64,000 nucleotides of DNA, taken from PFJX01 sp040751755. Lineage in GTDB: Bacteria; Pseudomonadota; Gammaproteobacteria; Burkholderiales; Thiobacillaceae. Below are positions 53,472 through 61,252 of this stretch, piece after piece. Location: the NCBI GenBank assembly GCA_040751755.1, contig JBFMHC010000046.1, forward strand, positions 62,001 through 126,000, given 5' to 3'. The notes under the pieces were generated by a model. It was not told the DNA's origin. It was given only the letters and a program-made list of their open reading frames with translations, and ran no database searches. Both the position numbers and the translations under genes were made by a program. Every line of letters starts with the position of its first letter. Position 1 is the first letter of the stretch.

Positions 53472-53983
53472 GGCGTTTTCTCGGAGACGACGAGGGAGAG
53501 TTTTCCGGCTTCGTCACGGCTGAGGTTGACGCGCGCGGGCTCGGCGAGTTCCAGGCTCAGGCCGACGTAGTCCGCGCAGATCGGCAGTTCGCGGCCGCTG
53601 CGGTCCACCAGCACGGCGAGGCGGATGCTCGCAGGGCGGCCGTAGTCGAACAGCAGGTTCATCGCCGCGCGCACGCTGCGGCCGGTGTTGAGCACGTCGT
53701 CGACCAGCAGGATGCGCCGGCCCTCCACGTCGAAGGGGATGCGCGAGGGTTTCACGCCCTCGTGCAGGCCGCGCTGCGCGTAGTCGTCGCGGTAGAAGGA
53801 GGTGTCGACGGTGCCATGCGCCGTGTCGTTGCGGCCCAGGCGCTCCAGCAGGGCCTCCATGACCCAGACGCCGCCGGTGTGCATGCCCACCAGGGCGATG
53901 TCGGGGCCCATGGTGGGGGCGATCTGATCCGCCAGGCGGTCGATCAGGTGTTCGGGGGAGGGGAGGTCAAGCGGCGGCTTCAT
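53468..53983 (-). CDS. pyrR: Bifunctional pyr regulator / uracil phosphoribosyltransferase PyrR
   Basis: The 171-residue phosphoribosyltransferase-fold protein has the PRPP loop ILLVDDVLNTGRSVRAAM and the opening ALVGMHTGGVWVMEALLERL. In Gram-positives PyrR also binds RNA and controls attenuation. In Gram-negative operons the regulatory role is less clear. It overlaps ruvX by 17 nt and pyrB by 4 nt. Confidence 0.95.
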   Translation of the reverse strand: MKPPLDLPSPEHLIDRLADQIAPTMGPDIALVGMHTGGVWVMEALLERLGRNDTAHGTVDTSFYRDDYAQRGLHEGVKPSRIPFDVEGRRILLVDDVLNTGRSVRAAMNLLFDYGRPASIRLAVLVDRSGRELPICADYVGLSLELAEPARVNLSRDEAGKLSLVVSEKTP

Positions 53984-54401
53984 GATGGGGTCGATCGAGT
54001 AGGTCCTGCAGGATTTGCTGTGCCGCCAGGGTGTCGTCCAGGCCCTTGCGGTCGCGGCCCTTCACGCCGGCCTCGCGCAGGCGCAGGTCGGCATCGAAGG
54101 AGGTGAGTCGCTCGTCCACCAGGGTCACCGGCAGCTTGAAGCGTCCATGCAGCTGATTGGCAAAGCGACGCGCGCGGCGCGTCAGTTCGTGTTCCTCGCC
54201 GTCCATGGAGAGCGGCAGGCCGACCACCAGGTCGACCGCGCGCCATTCCGCGAGCAGCGCGGCGATGCGGCCGAAGCGGGTGTCGTTGTCCTCCGCGGCG
54301 ATCACCTCGAGCGGGTGGGCCATGCGGGTCTCCCAATCGCCCACGGCCACGCCGATGCGGCGCAGGCCGAAGTCGAAGGCCAGCAGCGCGCCCCGCTTCA
54401 T
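53967..54401 (-). CDS. ruvX: Holliday junction resolvase-like protein RuvX (YqgF)
   Basis: This 144-residue RNase H-fold protein has the first catalytic Asp in LLAFDFGLRRIGVAVGD, LVVGLPLSMDGEEHELTRRA in the middle and the C-terminal acidic box (VTLVDERLTSFDADLRL, LDDTLAAQQILQDLL). It acts in 16S rRNA 5'-end maturation and may resolve junctions. It is encoded between algH and pyrR, as in many proteobacteria, and overlaps both. Confidence 0.95.
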   Translation of the reverse strand: MKRGALLAFDFGLRRIGVAVGDWETRMAHPLEVIAAEDNDTRFGRIAALLAEWRAVDLVVGLPLSMDGEEHELTRRARRFANQLHGRFKLPVTLVDERLTSFDADLRLREAGVKGRDRKGLDDTLAAQQILQDLLDRPHHEAAA

Positions 54402-54958
54402 GCGTGGCCCGCCTCCTCGGAGAGCATGGAGATGTCGATGCCCAGCAGGTGCATGGCGGCGGCCAGGCGTTCCTCCGGTGGCAGCTTGAAGATCACCTCC
54501 GGGTCCGCCTTCACGGTCAGCCAGGCGTTCTGCTTGATCTCGTCCTCCAGCTGGCCCGGCCCCCAGCCCGCGTAGCCCAGGGTCACCATGATCTCCTTCG
54601 GCCCCTCCTGGCGCGCGGTGGCCTCGAGGATGTCCTTGGAGGTGGTGAGGCCGACGCGGTCGTTCACCGACAGGGTGGAGCTCCATTCGCCCACCGGCCG
54701 GTGCAGCACGAAGCCGCGCTCCACCTGCACCGGGCCGCCGTAATAGACGGTCGCGGCCTTCAGCGCCTCGTCCGTGAGTTCCAGGCCGATCTGCGCGAAC
54801 AGGGATTCCATGTTGAGCTCGATCGGCCGGTTCACCACCACCCCCAGCGCTCCCTGCGAGCCATGGTCGCAGACGTAGGTCAGCGTGCCGGCGAAGTTGG
54901 GATCGAGCATGTTGGGCATGGCGATCAGGAAGTGGTCGGTGAAATTGGCGTTTTCCAT
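54398..54958 (-). CDS. YqgE/AlgH family protein
   Basis: The 186-residue DUF179-family protein has the characteristic opening FTDHFLIAMPNMLDPNFAGT, then CDHGSQGALGVVVNRP, YYGGPVQVERGFVLH and MVTLGYAGWGPGQLEDEI. It is conserved next to ruvX in proteobacteria. AlgH has been linked to alginate and other regulation in Pseudomonas, but its biochemical role is unknown. It is the first gene of the ruvX-pyr operon. Confidence 0.95.
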   Translation of the reverse strand: MENANFTDHFLIAMPNMLDPNFAGTLTYVCDHGSQGALGVVVNRPIELNMESLFAQIGLELTDEALKAATVYYGGPVQVERGFVLHRPVGEWSSTLSVNDRVGLTTSKDILEATARQEGPKEIMVTLGYAGWGPGQLEDEIKQNAWLTVKADPEVIFKLPPEERLAAAMHLLGIDISMLSEEAGHA

Positions 54959-55018
54959 GGCATCGTCCGATAAGTGGCGTGGATTGTACCCCCGCCGCCA
55001 CGCCCCCAGAATGTGCGC

Positions 55019-56431
55019 ATGGACTCCGCCCTCGTCTGGTTTCGGCGCGACCTGCGCCTTGACGACCATGCCGCCCTTAGCGCCGCCCTGCAGGCCGCGG
55101 AGCGGGTGCATTGCGCCTTCGTGTTCGACACGGAGGTCCTCGACGCCCTGCCGTCGCGGAGCGACCGCCGCGTCGAGTTCATCCATGCCAGCGTGGCCGC
55201 CCTCAAGGCCGGGCTGGAGGCGCGCGGCGGCGGCCTGCACGTGCTGCATGGCGCGGCGCGCCGACTCATCCCGGAACTCGCGGCGCGGCTCGGCGTGGCG
55301 GCGGTGTACGCCGCGCGCGACTACGAGCCCCGGGCCCGCGGCCGGGACACCGCCGTGGCGCAGGCCCTAGCGGCAGAGGGCCGCGCCCTGCACCTGCTGA
55401 AGGACCAGGTGGTGTTCGAGGCCGACGAGATCCGCACCGCCGCCGGCACCCCCTTCCACGTCTTCACCCCCTTCAGGCGCGCCTGGCTCGCCCGCGCCGA
55501 CGCCGCCGCGCTCGCACCCCACCCGGTGGCCGGGCTGACGCATCGCCTGGCAGCGGACGGTGGCACCACCATGCCCGGCCTCGCCGACCTGGGCTTCCTG
55601 CCGACCGACCTCGCGGCCCTCGGCATCGCCCCAGGTGAGACCGGCGCACGGGCGCGCTGGCGGGATTTTCAGGGCCGCATCGGGGCTTACCGCGCTGCGC
55701 GCGACTACCCGGCGCTGAAGGGCCCGTCCTACCTCTCCGTGCATCTGCGCTTCGGCACCCTCTCCGTGCGCGAGCTCGCCCGCTTCGCCCTCGACGCCGG
55801 CGGCGAGGGCGCCGAGACCTGGCTGTCCGAGCTGATCTGGCGCGAGTTCTACCAGATGCTGCTGTGGCACTACCCGCACACCGTCACGCAGGCCTTCCAG
55901 GGCAAATTCGACGCCCTCCCCTGGCCCAACCCGTCGGGCCATTTCGAGGCCTGGCGCGAGGCCCGCACCGGCTACCCCATCGTCGACGCGGCCATGCGTC
56001 AGCTCGACCAGACCGGCTATATGCACAACCGCCTGCGCATGCTCGCCGCCAGCTTCCTGGTGAAGGACCTGCACGTGGACTGGCGCTGGGGCGAGCGCCA
56101 CTTCGCCCAGATGTTGTTGGATTACGACCAGGCCGCCAACATCGGCGGCTGGCAGTGGAGCGCGGGGGTGGGCACGGACGCCCAGCCCTGGTTTCGCATC
56201 TTCAACCCGGTGACGCAGTCGGAGCGGTTCGACCCGCAGGGGCGCTTCATCCGGCGCTATGTGCCGGAGCTGGCGGCGGTGCCGGACAAGTATGTGCACG
56301 CGCCCTGGCAGATGCCGGTTGCCGTGCAGGAGGCATGCGGGGTGGTGGTGGGGCGGGACTACCCGCCGCCCATCGTCGACCATGCGCAGGCGCGGGCGGT
56401 CACGCTGGCGTTGTTCAAGGGCGCCGCTTGA
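55019..56431 (+). CDS. phrB: Deoxyribodipyrimidine photolyase
   Basis: This 470-residue class I photolyase has the N-terminal antenna domain (SALVWFRRDLRLDDHAALSA) and the FAD-binding helical domain (WLSELIWREFYQMLLWHYP, YMHNRLRMLAASFLVKDLHV, ANIGGWQWSAGVGTDAQPWF). The Trp chain for electron transfer is represented in these segments. It uses light to split cyclobutane dimers. The ATG at 55019 yields the standard start. The gene is divergent from algH across about 60 nt. Confidence 0.96.
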   Translation: MDSALVWFRRDLRLDDHAALSAALQAAERVHCAFVFDTEVLDALPSRSDRRVEFIHASVAALKAGLEARGGGLHVLHGAARRLIPELAARLGVAAVYAARDYEPRARGRDTAVAQALAAEGRALHLLKDQVVFEADEIRTAAGTPFHVFTPFRRAWLARADAAALAPHPVAGLTHRLAADGGTTMPGLADLGFLPTDLAALGIAPGETGARARWRDFQGRIGAYRAARDYPALKGPSYLSVHLRFGTLSVRELARFALDAGGEGAETWLSELIWREFYQMLLWHYPHTVTQAFQGKFDALPWPNPSGHFEAWREARTGYPIVDAAMRQLDQTGYMHNRLRMLAASFLVKDLHVDWRWGERHFAQMLLDYDQAANIGGWQWSAGVGTDAQPWFRIFNPVTQSERFDPQGRFIRRYVPELAAVPDKYVHAPWQMPVAVQEACGVVVGRDYPPPIVDHAQARAVTLALFKGAA

Positions 56432-56472
56432 CCCCCTCCCCCTCGAGGGGGGAGGGCTGGGGAGAGGGTGGG
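56432..56472 (-). repeat. GC-rich palindromic repeat, copy 3
   Basis: The plus strand reads CCCCCTCCCCCTCGAGGGGG then GAGGGCTGGGGAGAGGGTGG, the reverse complement of the consensus also found inside polA and at 57254-57294. It starts right after the phrB stop and could serve as a transcript-end hairpin. Confidence 0.85.
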
Positions 56473-56614
56473 TGTAGGCCTGTATTGCAGTTGCCACGTA
56501 TGCCCAGGGCGGTAGGCCGGGGGCGCCCGGCAGCGCGTGGCGCGGAAACAGGGATGTCACATCCGGCGGCTAGGGTCGGTTGTTTCATTCTCATAATGCT
56601 TCAGGGAGCCTCCC

Positions 56615-57118
56615 ATGCGCAGCCTCATCGCCACCCTCGCCGCCATCGCTCTGTTGCCATCGAGTGCCCACGCGGCCGTCCAATGGTCAGTCGACACCTT
56701 TACCTGCACCGGCACGCTCACCGCCAACTGGTCCGATACCCTGGGAATCGGGTGCGGTGGGGACCTGACCCTGGACGGCGGCACGATCACCTCGGATTCG
56801 CGGATCAGCTTCTCGTCGGTAGGCAAGCTGTTCCTGGATAACCTGGCGATCACCGCGCCTGAGTTGTGGTTGTCGGGCGAAACAATATTCGTCGGTTCAG
56901 TGGTGATCCAGGCTGATTCCATCTCTGTGACGAGCGGCGGTTCGCTCCCGATCGGCGATGGGGGACGTCTTGTTCTGCCGCCTGGCGGAGCGATTTCCGT
57001 GGGTGGGGGGGTGGACCTTAACCCTGTCGTGGCAGTGCCTGAGCCCAGTGTCTATCTCAGCCTGATGTCCGGCCTGCTTCTGCTCGCCCTGCGCGTGCGC
57101 GGTTCGCGTAACACGTAA
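56615..57118 (+). CDS. PEP-CTERM sorting-domain protein
   Basis: The 167-residue exported protein has a signal peptide (MRSLIATLAAIALLPSSAHA) and a beta-rich Gly/Ser/Thr middle that resembles a small parallel beta-helix. Its C-terminal sorting signal is VPEPS at 141-145, then the hydrophobic stretch VYLSLMSGLLLLAL and an arginine cluster. Such signals are cut by exosortase and the proteins go to the cell surface with exopolysaccharide. It is probably a substrate of the XrtA system encoded partly at 35.7-44.5 kb. AGGGAG precedes the start. Confidence 0.88.
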   Translation: MRSLIATLAAIALLPSSAHAAVQWSVDTFTCTGTLTANWSDTLGIGCGGDLTLDGGTITSDSRISFSSVGKLFLDNLAITAPELWLSGETIFVGSVVIQADSISVTSGGSLPIGDGGRLVLPPGGAISVGGGVDLNPVVAVPEPSVYLSLMSGLLLLALRVRGSRNT

Positions 57119-57193
57119 GGCTTGGGTGGCAGGCCGGGGGTGCCCGGCCTGAGCCGCTGACCTTACGTAGACCGTATCGAACGCTGCGAAAGA

Positions 57194-57222
57194 CCTGGAT
57201 TCCGGCGTGCGCCGGCATGACC
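57194..57222 (+). repeat. CCTGGATTCCGG-type palindromic repeat, copy 1
   Basis: The element reads CCTGGATTCCGGCGTGCGCC then GGCATGACC, with a CCGGCG-x-x-CGCCGG core. A near-identical copy lies at 57576-57604. Confidence 0.8.
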
Positions 57223-57253
57223 GCCAGACATTGGCCTGGCGGGCTGACGCCCG

Positions 57254-57294
57254 CCCACCCTCTCCCCAACCCCTCTCCCCTCAAGGGCGAGGGG
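57254..57294 (+). repeat. GC-rich palindromic repeat, copy 4
   Basis: The sequence starts CCCACCCTCTCCCCAACCCC and ends with a CTCCCCTCAAGGGCGAGGGG palindrome. It matches copies 1 and 2 inside polA and copy 3 behind phrB. Confidence 0.85.
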
Positions 57295-57473
57295 ATAACA
57301 GTGGCAGTACACGACGCCTTTCCTCCCCTCTGCCGGAGCCGAGGATGATGGGCTTGAGCGGGGCAGCCGAAGGCCGGCCAATTGTGTCTGAGCCCGCAGG
57401 GCGAGTTTATTGGCCGCCCGCTCAAGGTCGGCAGCCTCGGGGTTTCGACGGCAGCGGGGTGGGCTTTCTTTGG

Positions 57474-57503
57474 TTACTTTCTTTGCCCAGACAAAGAAAG
57501 TAA
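57474..57503. repeat. Perfect inverted repeat TTACTTTCTTTG / CAAAGAAAGTAA
   Basis: A 12-bp perfect stem with a 6-nt loop (CCCAGA) occurs inside the sequence GGGCTTTCTTTGGTTACTTT. Blocks of this type are scattered through many proteobacterial genomes and look like short non-coding repeats. Confidence 0.8.
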
Positions 57504-57575
57504 TGCGCTGCCGGGCGCCCCCGGCCAAATACCCTAGCCTTACGCGATACCGGTCGTTCGATGTATTTCACCCCC

Positions 57576-57604
57576 CCTGGATTCCGGCTTGCGCCGGAAT
57601 GACG
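57576..57604 (+). repeat. CCTGGATTCCGG-type palindromic repeat, copy 2
   Basis: The element reads CCTGGATTCCGGCTTGCGCC then GGAATGACG. Compensating changes relative to copy 1 keep the hairpin (TTCCGGC pairs with GCCGGAA). Confidence 0.8.
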
Positions 57605-57653
57605 GTGGCGGTGCCGTGCACGCCGCGACGGCCAGCCACTATCATCCCCGCCC

Positions 57654-58184
57654 ATGCACCGCCTCATCCCCCACCCCGACACCCCCGCCCCCTTCGTCAC
57701 CGCCATCGAGGTGACCACAAACCTCTCCGAGGCCGGTGACCTCACCCTCACCTACACCCTCGCCGCCGACCTGAAGCACCTCCGCATCCCGGAGCCCACC
57801 CCACCTACCCGCGCCGACGATCTCTGGCGCCACACCTGCTTCGAGGCCTTCATCCAGGGCGATGACGCACCGGCCTACCGCGAGTTCAACCTCTCCCCCT
57901 CGGGCCAGTGGCAGGCCTACGCCTTCGTCGACTACCGCCGGGGCGGCCCGTTGGCACCGGCACCCGCGCCGACCATGAAACGCGAGGATTCCGCGAACTC
58001 GCTGACCCTCGTGTGCACCCTTCCCGCCGAGGCCGTGCCGCGAGGCAGGCTGCTCCGCCTGGGCCTGACGGCGGTGGTCGAGGCGGTGGACGGCAGCCTG
58101 TCCTACTGGTCCCTGCGCCACGCGCCGGGCAAACCCGATTTCCACCATACTCACGCCTTTGCCCTGAGCCTCGAACGTCCATGA
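57654..58184 (+). CDS. DOMON-like domain protein
   Basis: This 176-residue soluble beta-sandwich protein has the segments TLTYTLAADLKHLRIPEP, LWRHTCFEAFIQGDDAPAYR, EFNLSPSGQWQAYAF and SYWSLRHAPGKPDFHH. It fits the DOMON-like family of short proteins that may bind heme or sugars. No signal peptide is present, which is unusual for DOMON folds. The stop overlaps the DUF1343 gene (ATGA), so the two are translationally coupled. Confidence 0.85.
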   Translation: MHRLIPHPDTPAPFVTAIEVTTNLSEAGDLTLTYTLAADLKHLRIPEPTPPTRADDLWRHTCFEAFIQGDDAPAYREFNLSPSGQWQAYAFVDYRRGGPLAPAPAPTMKREDSANSLTLVCTLPAEAVPRGRLLRLGLTAVVEAVDGSLSYWSLRHAPGKPDFHHTHAFALSLERP

Positions 58185-59386
58185 AATTCGGCCTCGACCG
58201 CCTGTTGCAGGAACCGGAACTGCGCGCGCCCCTGAAAGGCCGACGCGTGGCCCTGCTGGCCCATCCCGCTTCCGTGACGGAAGACCTGAACCATGCCCTC
58301 GACGCCCTGGCGGCCTTGCCGGACATCAAGCTGACCGCCGCTTTCGGGCCGCAGCACGGCCTGCGCGGCGACAAGCAGGACAACATGATGGAGTCGCCGG
58401 ACTTTCTTGACCCGGTGCACGGCATCCCGGTGTTCAGCCTGTACGGCGAGGTGCGCCGGCCCACCGGGGCGATGATGGACAGCTTCGACGTGCTGCTGGT
58501 GGACCTGCAGGACCTGGGCTGCCGCATCTACACCTTCATCACCACGCTGCTGTACGTGCTGGAGGCGGCCGCGCGGACCGGAAAGAGCGTCTGGGTGCTG
58601 GACCGTCCCAACCCCGCCGGCCGTCCCGTCGAGGGCCTGACCCTGCGCCCCGGCTGGGAGAGCTTCGTCGGCGCAGGTCCCATGCCGATGCGCCACGGCC
58701 TGACCCTGGGCGAGCTGGGCCGCTGGTTCATGCGCGAGTTCAAGCTGGACCTGGATTACCGCGTGATCGAGATGCAGGGCTGGCAGCCGGAGGCGGCGCC
58801 GGGCTTCGGCTGGCCGCTGGGCGGGCGCGAGTGGATCAACCCCAGCCCCAATGCGCCCAACCTCTCCATGGCGCGCTGCTACGCCGGCACGGTGATGCTG
58901 GAGGGCACGACGCTGTCCGAGGGGCGTGGCACGACGCGGCCGCTGGAGCTGTTCGGCGCGCCGGACCTCGACGCGCGCGCGGTGATCGGAAAGATGCACG
59001 ACATCGCGCCGCACTGGCTGCAGGGATGCAAATTGCGCGAATGCTGGTTCGAGCCGACCTTCCACAAGCACGCCGGCAAGCTGTGCGCGGGGGTGCAGAT
59101 CCACGTCGAGGCGGGGCACTACGAGCACGCCGCCTTCCGTCCCTGGCGCCTGCAGGCCGTGGCGTTCAAGGCGATCCGTCTGCTTCGGCCGGACTACGCG
59201 CTGTGGCGCGACTTCCCCTACGAATACGAGCACGAGCGCCTGGCGATCGACCTGATCAACGGCAGCCCGCTGCTGCGCGAGTGGGTGGACGACCCGGCCG
59301 CCGCGCCCATCGACCTCGACCACCTGGCGCAGGCGGACGAGGCGGCCTGGCAGGCGCAGCGGGAGGCGCTGCTGCTGTACCGCTAG
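58181..59386 (+). CDS. DUF1343 (NamZ/GH171-like) protein
   Basis: The 401-residue protein has conserved DUF1343 motifs: VALLAHPASVTEDLNHALDA, FGPQHGLRGDKQDNM, PVFSLYGEVRRPTGAMMD, VDLQDLGCRIYTFITTL and WINPSPNAPNLSMARCYAGT, followed by TTLSEGRGTTRPLELFGAP. The family includes exo-N-acetylmuramidase NamZ (GH171) acting on peptidoglycan fragments. No signal peptide is present, so a cytoplasmic cell-wall recycling role is possible. It overlaps the DOMON-like gene by 4 nt. Confidence 0.9.
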   Translation: MKFGLDRLLQEPELRAPLKGRRVALLAHPASVTEDLNHALDALAALPDIKLTAAFGPQHGLRGDKQDNMMESPDFLDPVHGIPVFSLYGEVRRPTGAMMDSFDVLLVDLQDLGCRIYTFITTLLYVLEAAARTGKSVWVLDRPNPAGRPVEGLTLRPGWESFVGAGPMPMRHGLTLGELGRWFMREFKLDLDYRVIEMQGWQPEAAPGFGWPLGGREWINPSPNAPNLSMARCYAGTVMLEGTTLSEGRGTTRPLELFGAPDLDARAVIGKMHDIAPHWLQGCKLRECWFEPTFHKHAGKLCAGVQIHVEAGHYEHAAFRPWRLQAVAFKAIRLLRPDYALWRDFPYEYEHERLAIDLINGSPLLREWVDDPAAAPIDLDHLAQADEAAWQAQREALLLYR

Positions 59387-59391
59387 CCGCC

Positions 59392-59409
59392 TGTATCGGC
59401 GCGCATACA
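59392..59409. promoter_or_regulatory. Palindrome TGTAT-N8-ATACA, operator candidate 1
   Basis: TGTATCGGCGCGCATACA lies 115 nt before the first small secreted paralogue. The same arms and spacing, with a shared GCGCATACA half, occur at 59944-59961 before the second paralogue. A further shared block, GCGATAC-x-GGC, follows both. Confidence 0.6.
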
Positions 59410-59523
59410 GAACGATGCATAGCGATACAGGCGTGAAGTCGCCCTGAGCGGGCGGAGGGGGAACATGTGTTCACCGTCAGGGATGTCTCTGAACGGATCC
59501 CTCCACCCTCACAGGAGCGCAAG

Positions 59524-59838
59524 ATGCAAAACCGTACCCGCAAATTCCTCGTCCTGTCCGCACTGCTCGGCGGCATGAACACCCTGCCCGCCCTGGCCGA
59601 CCACATGAGCCCCTGGGGCCCCGGCTACGCCAACATGCCGAATGACATCCACAACGCCCGCAAGGAGGATGGCCTGGACGGCACCGCGTGGCGCGACTTC
59701 GTGCAGTACGGCGACGGCGCGGATACCGTCAACCGCTATCTGCTGGACAGTTTCAGCTCCCAGGGGGGGAGCGCCATGGGCGGCGGTGCCGCGCTCGCCA
59801 CCACGCGCGTTGGCGCTGGTGGCGGCGGCCGTCGCTGA
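59524..59838 (+). CDS. Small secreted protein, paralogue 1
   Basis: The ORF encodes 104 residues. The signal peptide (MQNRTRKFLVLSALLGGMNT, cleaved near ALA at 25) is followed by a mature part of about 79 residues with no cysteine. The core PWGPGYANMPNDIHNARKED and TAWRDFVQYGDGAD-x-x-NRYL recurs almost unchanged in paralogue 2. After that the protein has a Gly/Ala/Ser-rich tail ending GAGGGGRR that the paralogue lacks. AGGAGCGCAAG precedes the ATG. The gene has its own terminator. Function unknown; a secreted structural, signalling or metal-related peptide are all open. Confidence 0.82.
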   Translation: MQNRTRKFLVLSALLGGMNTLPALADHMSPWGPGYANMPNDIHNARKEDGLDGTAWRDFVQYGDGADTVNRYLLDSFSSQGGSAMGGGAALATTRVGAGGGGRR

Positions 59839-59897
59839 GCCTCCGGCCCACCGCCTCCGGGATGTCTCCCCCGGAGGCGGCTCGTCCCTTCCTGTTT

Positions 59898-59925
59898 GCG
59901 GCACCGATCGGTGCCGTTTTTTTTT
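59898..59925 (+). terminator. Rho-independent terminator after paralogue 1
   Basis: CGGCACC (59899-59905) and GGTGCCG (59910-59916) form a stem around GATC, followed by nine T residues (59917-59925). It separates the two small genes into independent transcripts. Confidence 0.93.
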
Positions 59926-59943
59926 GTCCGCCTACGGTGTGCG

Positions 59944-59961
59944 TGTATCGATGCGCATACA
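59944..59961. promoter_or_regulatory. Palindrome TGTAT-N8-ATACA, operator candidate 2
   Basis: TGTATCGATGCGCATACA lies 115 nt before paralogue 2, at the same distance as operator candidate 1 before paralogue 1. The surrounding control region, from this site to the ribosome binding site, looks like a diverged copy of the first. Confidence 0.6.
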
Positions 59962-60076
59962 CAGCGATGCCGGGCGATACCGGCCTGAAAAATCCGCGAG
60001 CGGGGCGCGGCCTAGCATGGCCTCACCGTCCGGGACATTCCCGGGCGGCCCCTACCACTCTTATCAGGAGCGCAAG

Positions 60077-60304
60077 ATGCAGAACCGTACCCGCAAATTC
60101 CTCGTCCTCTCCACCCTCCTGGGCGGCCTGGCCTCCATGCCCGCGCTGGCGGACCACAACAGCGTGTGGGGCCCCGGCTACGCGAGCATGCCCAACGACA
60201 TCCACAACACCCGCATCGAGGACGACCTGGACAGCGACGCGTGGAGCGACTTCGTGCAGTACGGCGACGGCGCCGACGTGGAGAACCGCTACCTGGAAGA
60301 CTGA
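60077..60304 (+). CDS. Small secreted protein, paralogue 2
   Basis: The ORF encodes 75 residues with a signal peptide (MQNRTRKFLVLSTLLGGLAS, cleaved near ALA at 25) and a mature peptide of about 50 residues with no cysteine. It aligns without gaps with the first 75 residues of paralogue 1, roughly three quarters identical by eye: WGPGYASMPNDIHNTRIEDD and DAWSDFVQYGDGAD-x-x-NRYL. It stops where paralogue 1 continues with a Gly-rich tail. The ribosome binding site CAGGAGCGCAAG is identical. It is a tandem duplicate that has kept its own promoter region and terminator. Confidence 0.82.
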   Translation: MQNRTRKFLVLSTLLGGLASMPALADHNSVWGPGYASMPNDIHNTRIEDDLDSDAWSDFVQYGDGADVENRYLED

Positions 60305-60329
60305 GGCCCGCCCTCTCGCGCGCGATCGA

Positions 60330-60360
60330 GGCCCGGCGTGGTGACACGCCGGGCCTTTTT
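60330..60360 (+). terminator. Rho-independent terminator after paralogue 2
   Basis: GGCCCGGCGTG (60330-60340) pairs perfectly with CACGCCGGGCC (60345-60355) around GTGA, then five T residues. It abuts the stop of the convergent epimerase-like gene. Confidence 0.93.
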
Positions 60361-61223
60361 CATGTCCGCCCGGCCAGGCCCTCGTGCACCGTGGGGTAGC
60401 GCAGGCGGAAGCGCAGCTCGCGCTTGATGCGCCGGTTGGCGAGGCGGCGCGACTCGCTGAGGAAGGTGCGCATGGCCGGCGTGACGGCGGCGACCACCTC
60501 CTCCCGGCTCATGCGCGGCGGGCGCGGCAGGCCCAGGTGGTCGGCGACCACGTCGAACCAGTCGCCCATCTTCAGGCCGCTGTCGTCCACCGCGTTGTAG
60601 AGGCGGTTGGCGCGGCCGCGGAACAGCGCGGCAAGGCCCAGGCGCGCGAGGTCCTCGACGTGGATGTGGTTGGTGTGCACGTCGTGCTCGGCGACGATCG
60701 CCGGCAGGCCCTTCTTCACGCGTTCCGCCGGCATGCGATCCTGCGCGTAGATGCCGGGCGCGCGCAGGATGCAGATGCGCCGTCCGGCGCTTGCGCGGCC
60801 GAAGCGACGCAGGCGCGCCTCGGCGTCGGCGCGACGCTTGGCGCGTGTGTTGCCAGGGCGGGCCGGCCAGGTCTCCGCCACCTCGGCGCCACCGCAGTCT
60901 CCATACACGCCGCTGGTACTGATGTACACCAGGGTGCGTGCTAGACTGCCGCGCCCCAGGGCCGCCAGCAGACGCTTCGTCCGCGGGTCGGTCTCCCCCT
61001 CGCCGGGGGGCGGTGCGAAGTGCAGCACGCGTTGCGCGAGCGCCGCGATGCGCCGCAGGCCGGCGCGGTCGTCCAGGTTGCCGGGGATCGGCGTGACGCC
61101 GGCGGCGCGCAGCTCGGCATGGCGTTCCGGCGAGTGGGTGAGGGCGTAGAGGCGGGCGCGGCCGCGCAGCAGGCGCGCTGCCTGAAGGCCGACGTCGCCG
61201 CAGCCGACGATGAGGATTCGCAT
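60360..61223 (-). CDS. NAD-dependent epimerase/dehydratase-like (SDR) protein
   Basis: The 287-residue Rossmann-fold protein has the nucleotide motif IVGCGDVGLQAARLLRG at the N-terminus. TLVYISTSGVYGDCGGAEVA carries an SDR-type Ser/Tyr pair, though the usual YxxxK is not clear. Further segments are TNHIHVEDLARLGLAALFRG and LYNAVDDSGLKMGDWFDVVA. It resembles the YeeZ group of atypical epimerases of unknown substrate. ATG 61223 is chosen over a GTG six bases upstream because it begins directly with the Rossmann strand. Divergent from the reductase gene by about 30 nt. Confidence 0.88.
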   Translation of the reverse strand: MRILIVGCGDVGLQAARLLRGRARLYALTHSPERHAELRAAGVTPIPGNLDDRAGLRRIAALAQRVLHFAPPPGEGETDPRTKRLLAALGRGSLARTLVYISTSGVYGDCGGAEVAETWPARPGNTRAKRRADAEARLRRFGRASAGRRICILRAPGIYAQDRMPAERVKKGLPAIVAEHDVHTNHIHVEDLARLGLAALFRGRANRLYNAVDDSGLKMGDWFDVVADHLGLPRPPRMSREEVVAAVTPAMRTFLSESRRLANRRIKRELRFRLRYPTVHEGLAGRT

Positions 61224-61252
61224 AAGCACGTTTGTTCGAGAGGAAGTGTTCG

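Larger units (their letters stand above)
57119..57653. other. Repeat-rich intergenic region
   Basis: No gene is visible in this 535-nt gap. It contains two copies of a CCTGGATTCCGG-type palindrome, one copy of the CACCCTCTCCCC repeat, and a perfect 12-bp inverted repeat beginning TTACTTTCTTTG. A long GC-rich block (57300-57470) lies between them. This is a typical landing zone for dispersed REP and MITE-like elements. Confidence 0.8.
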
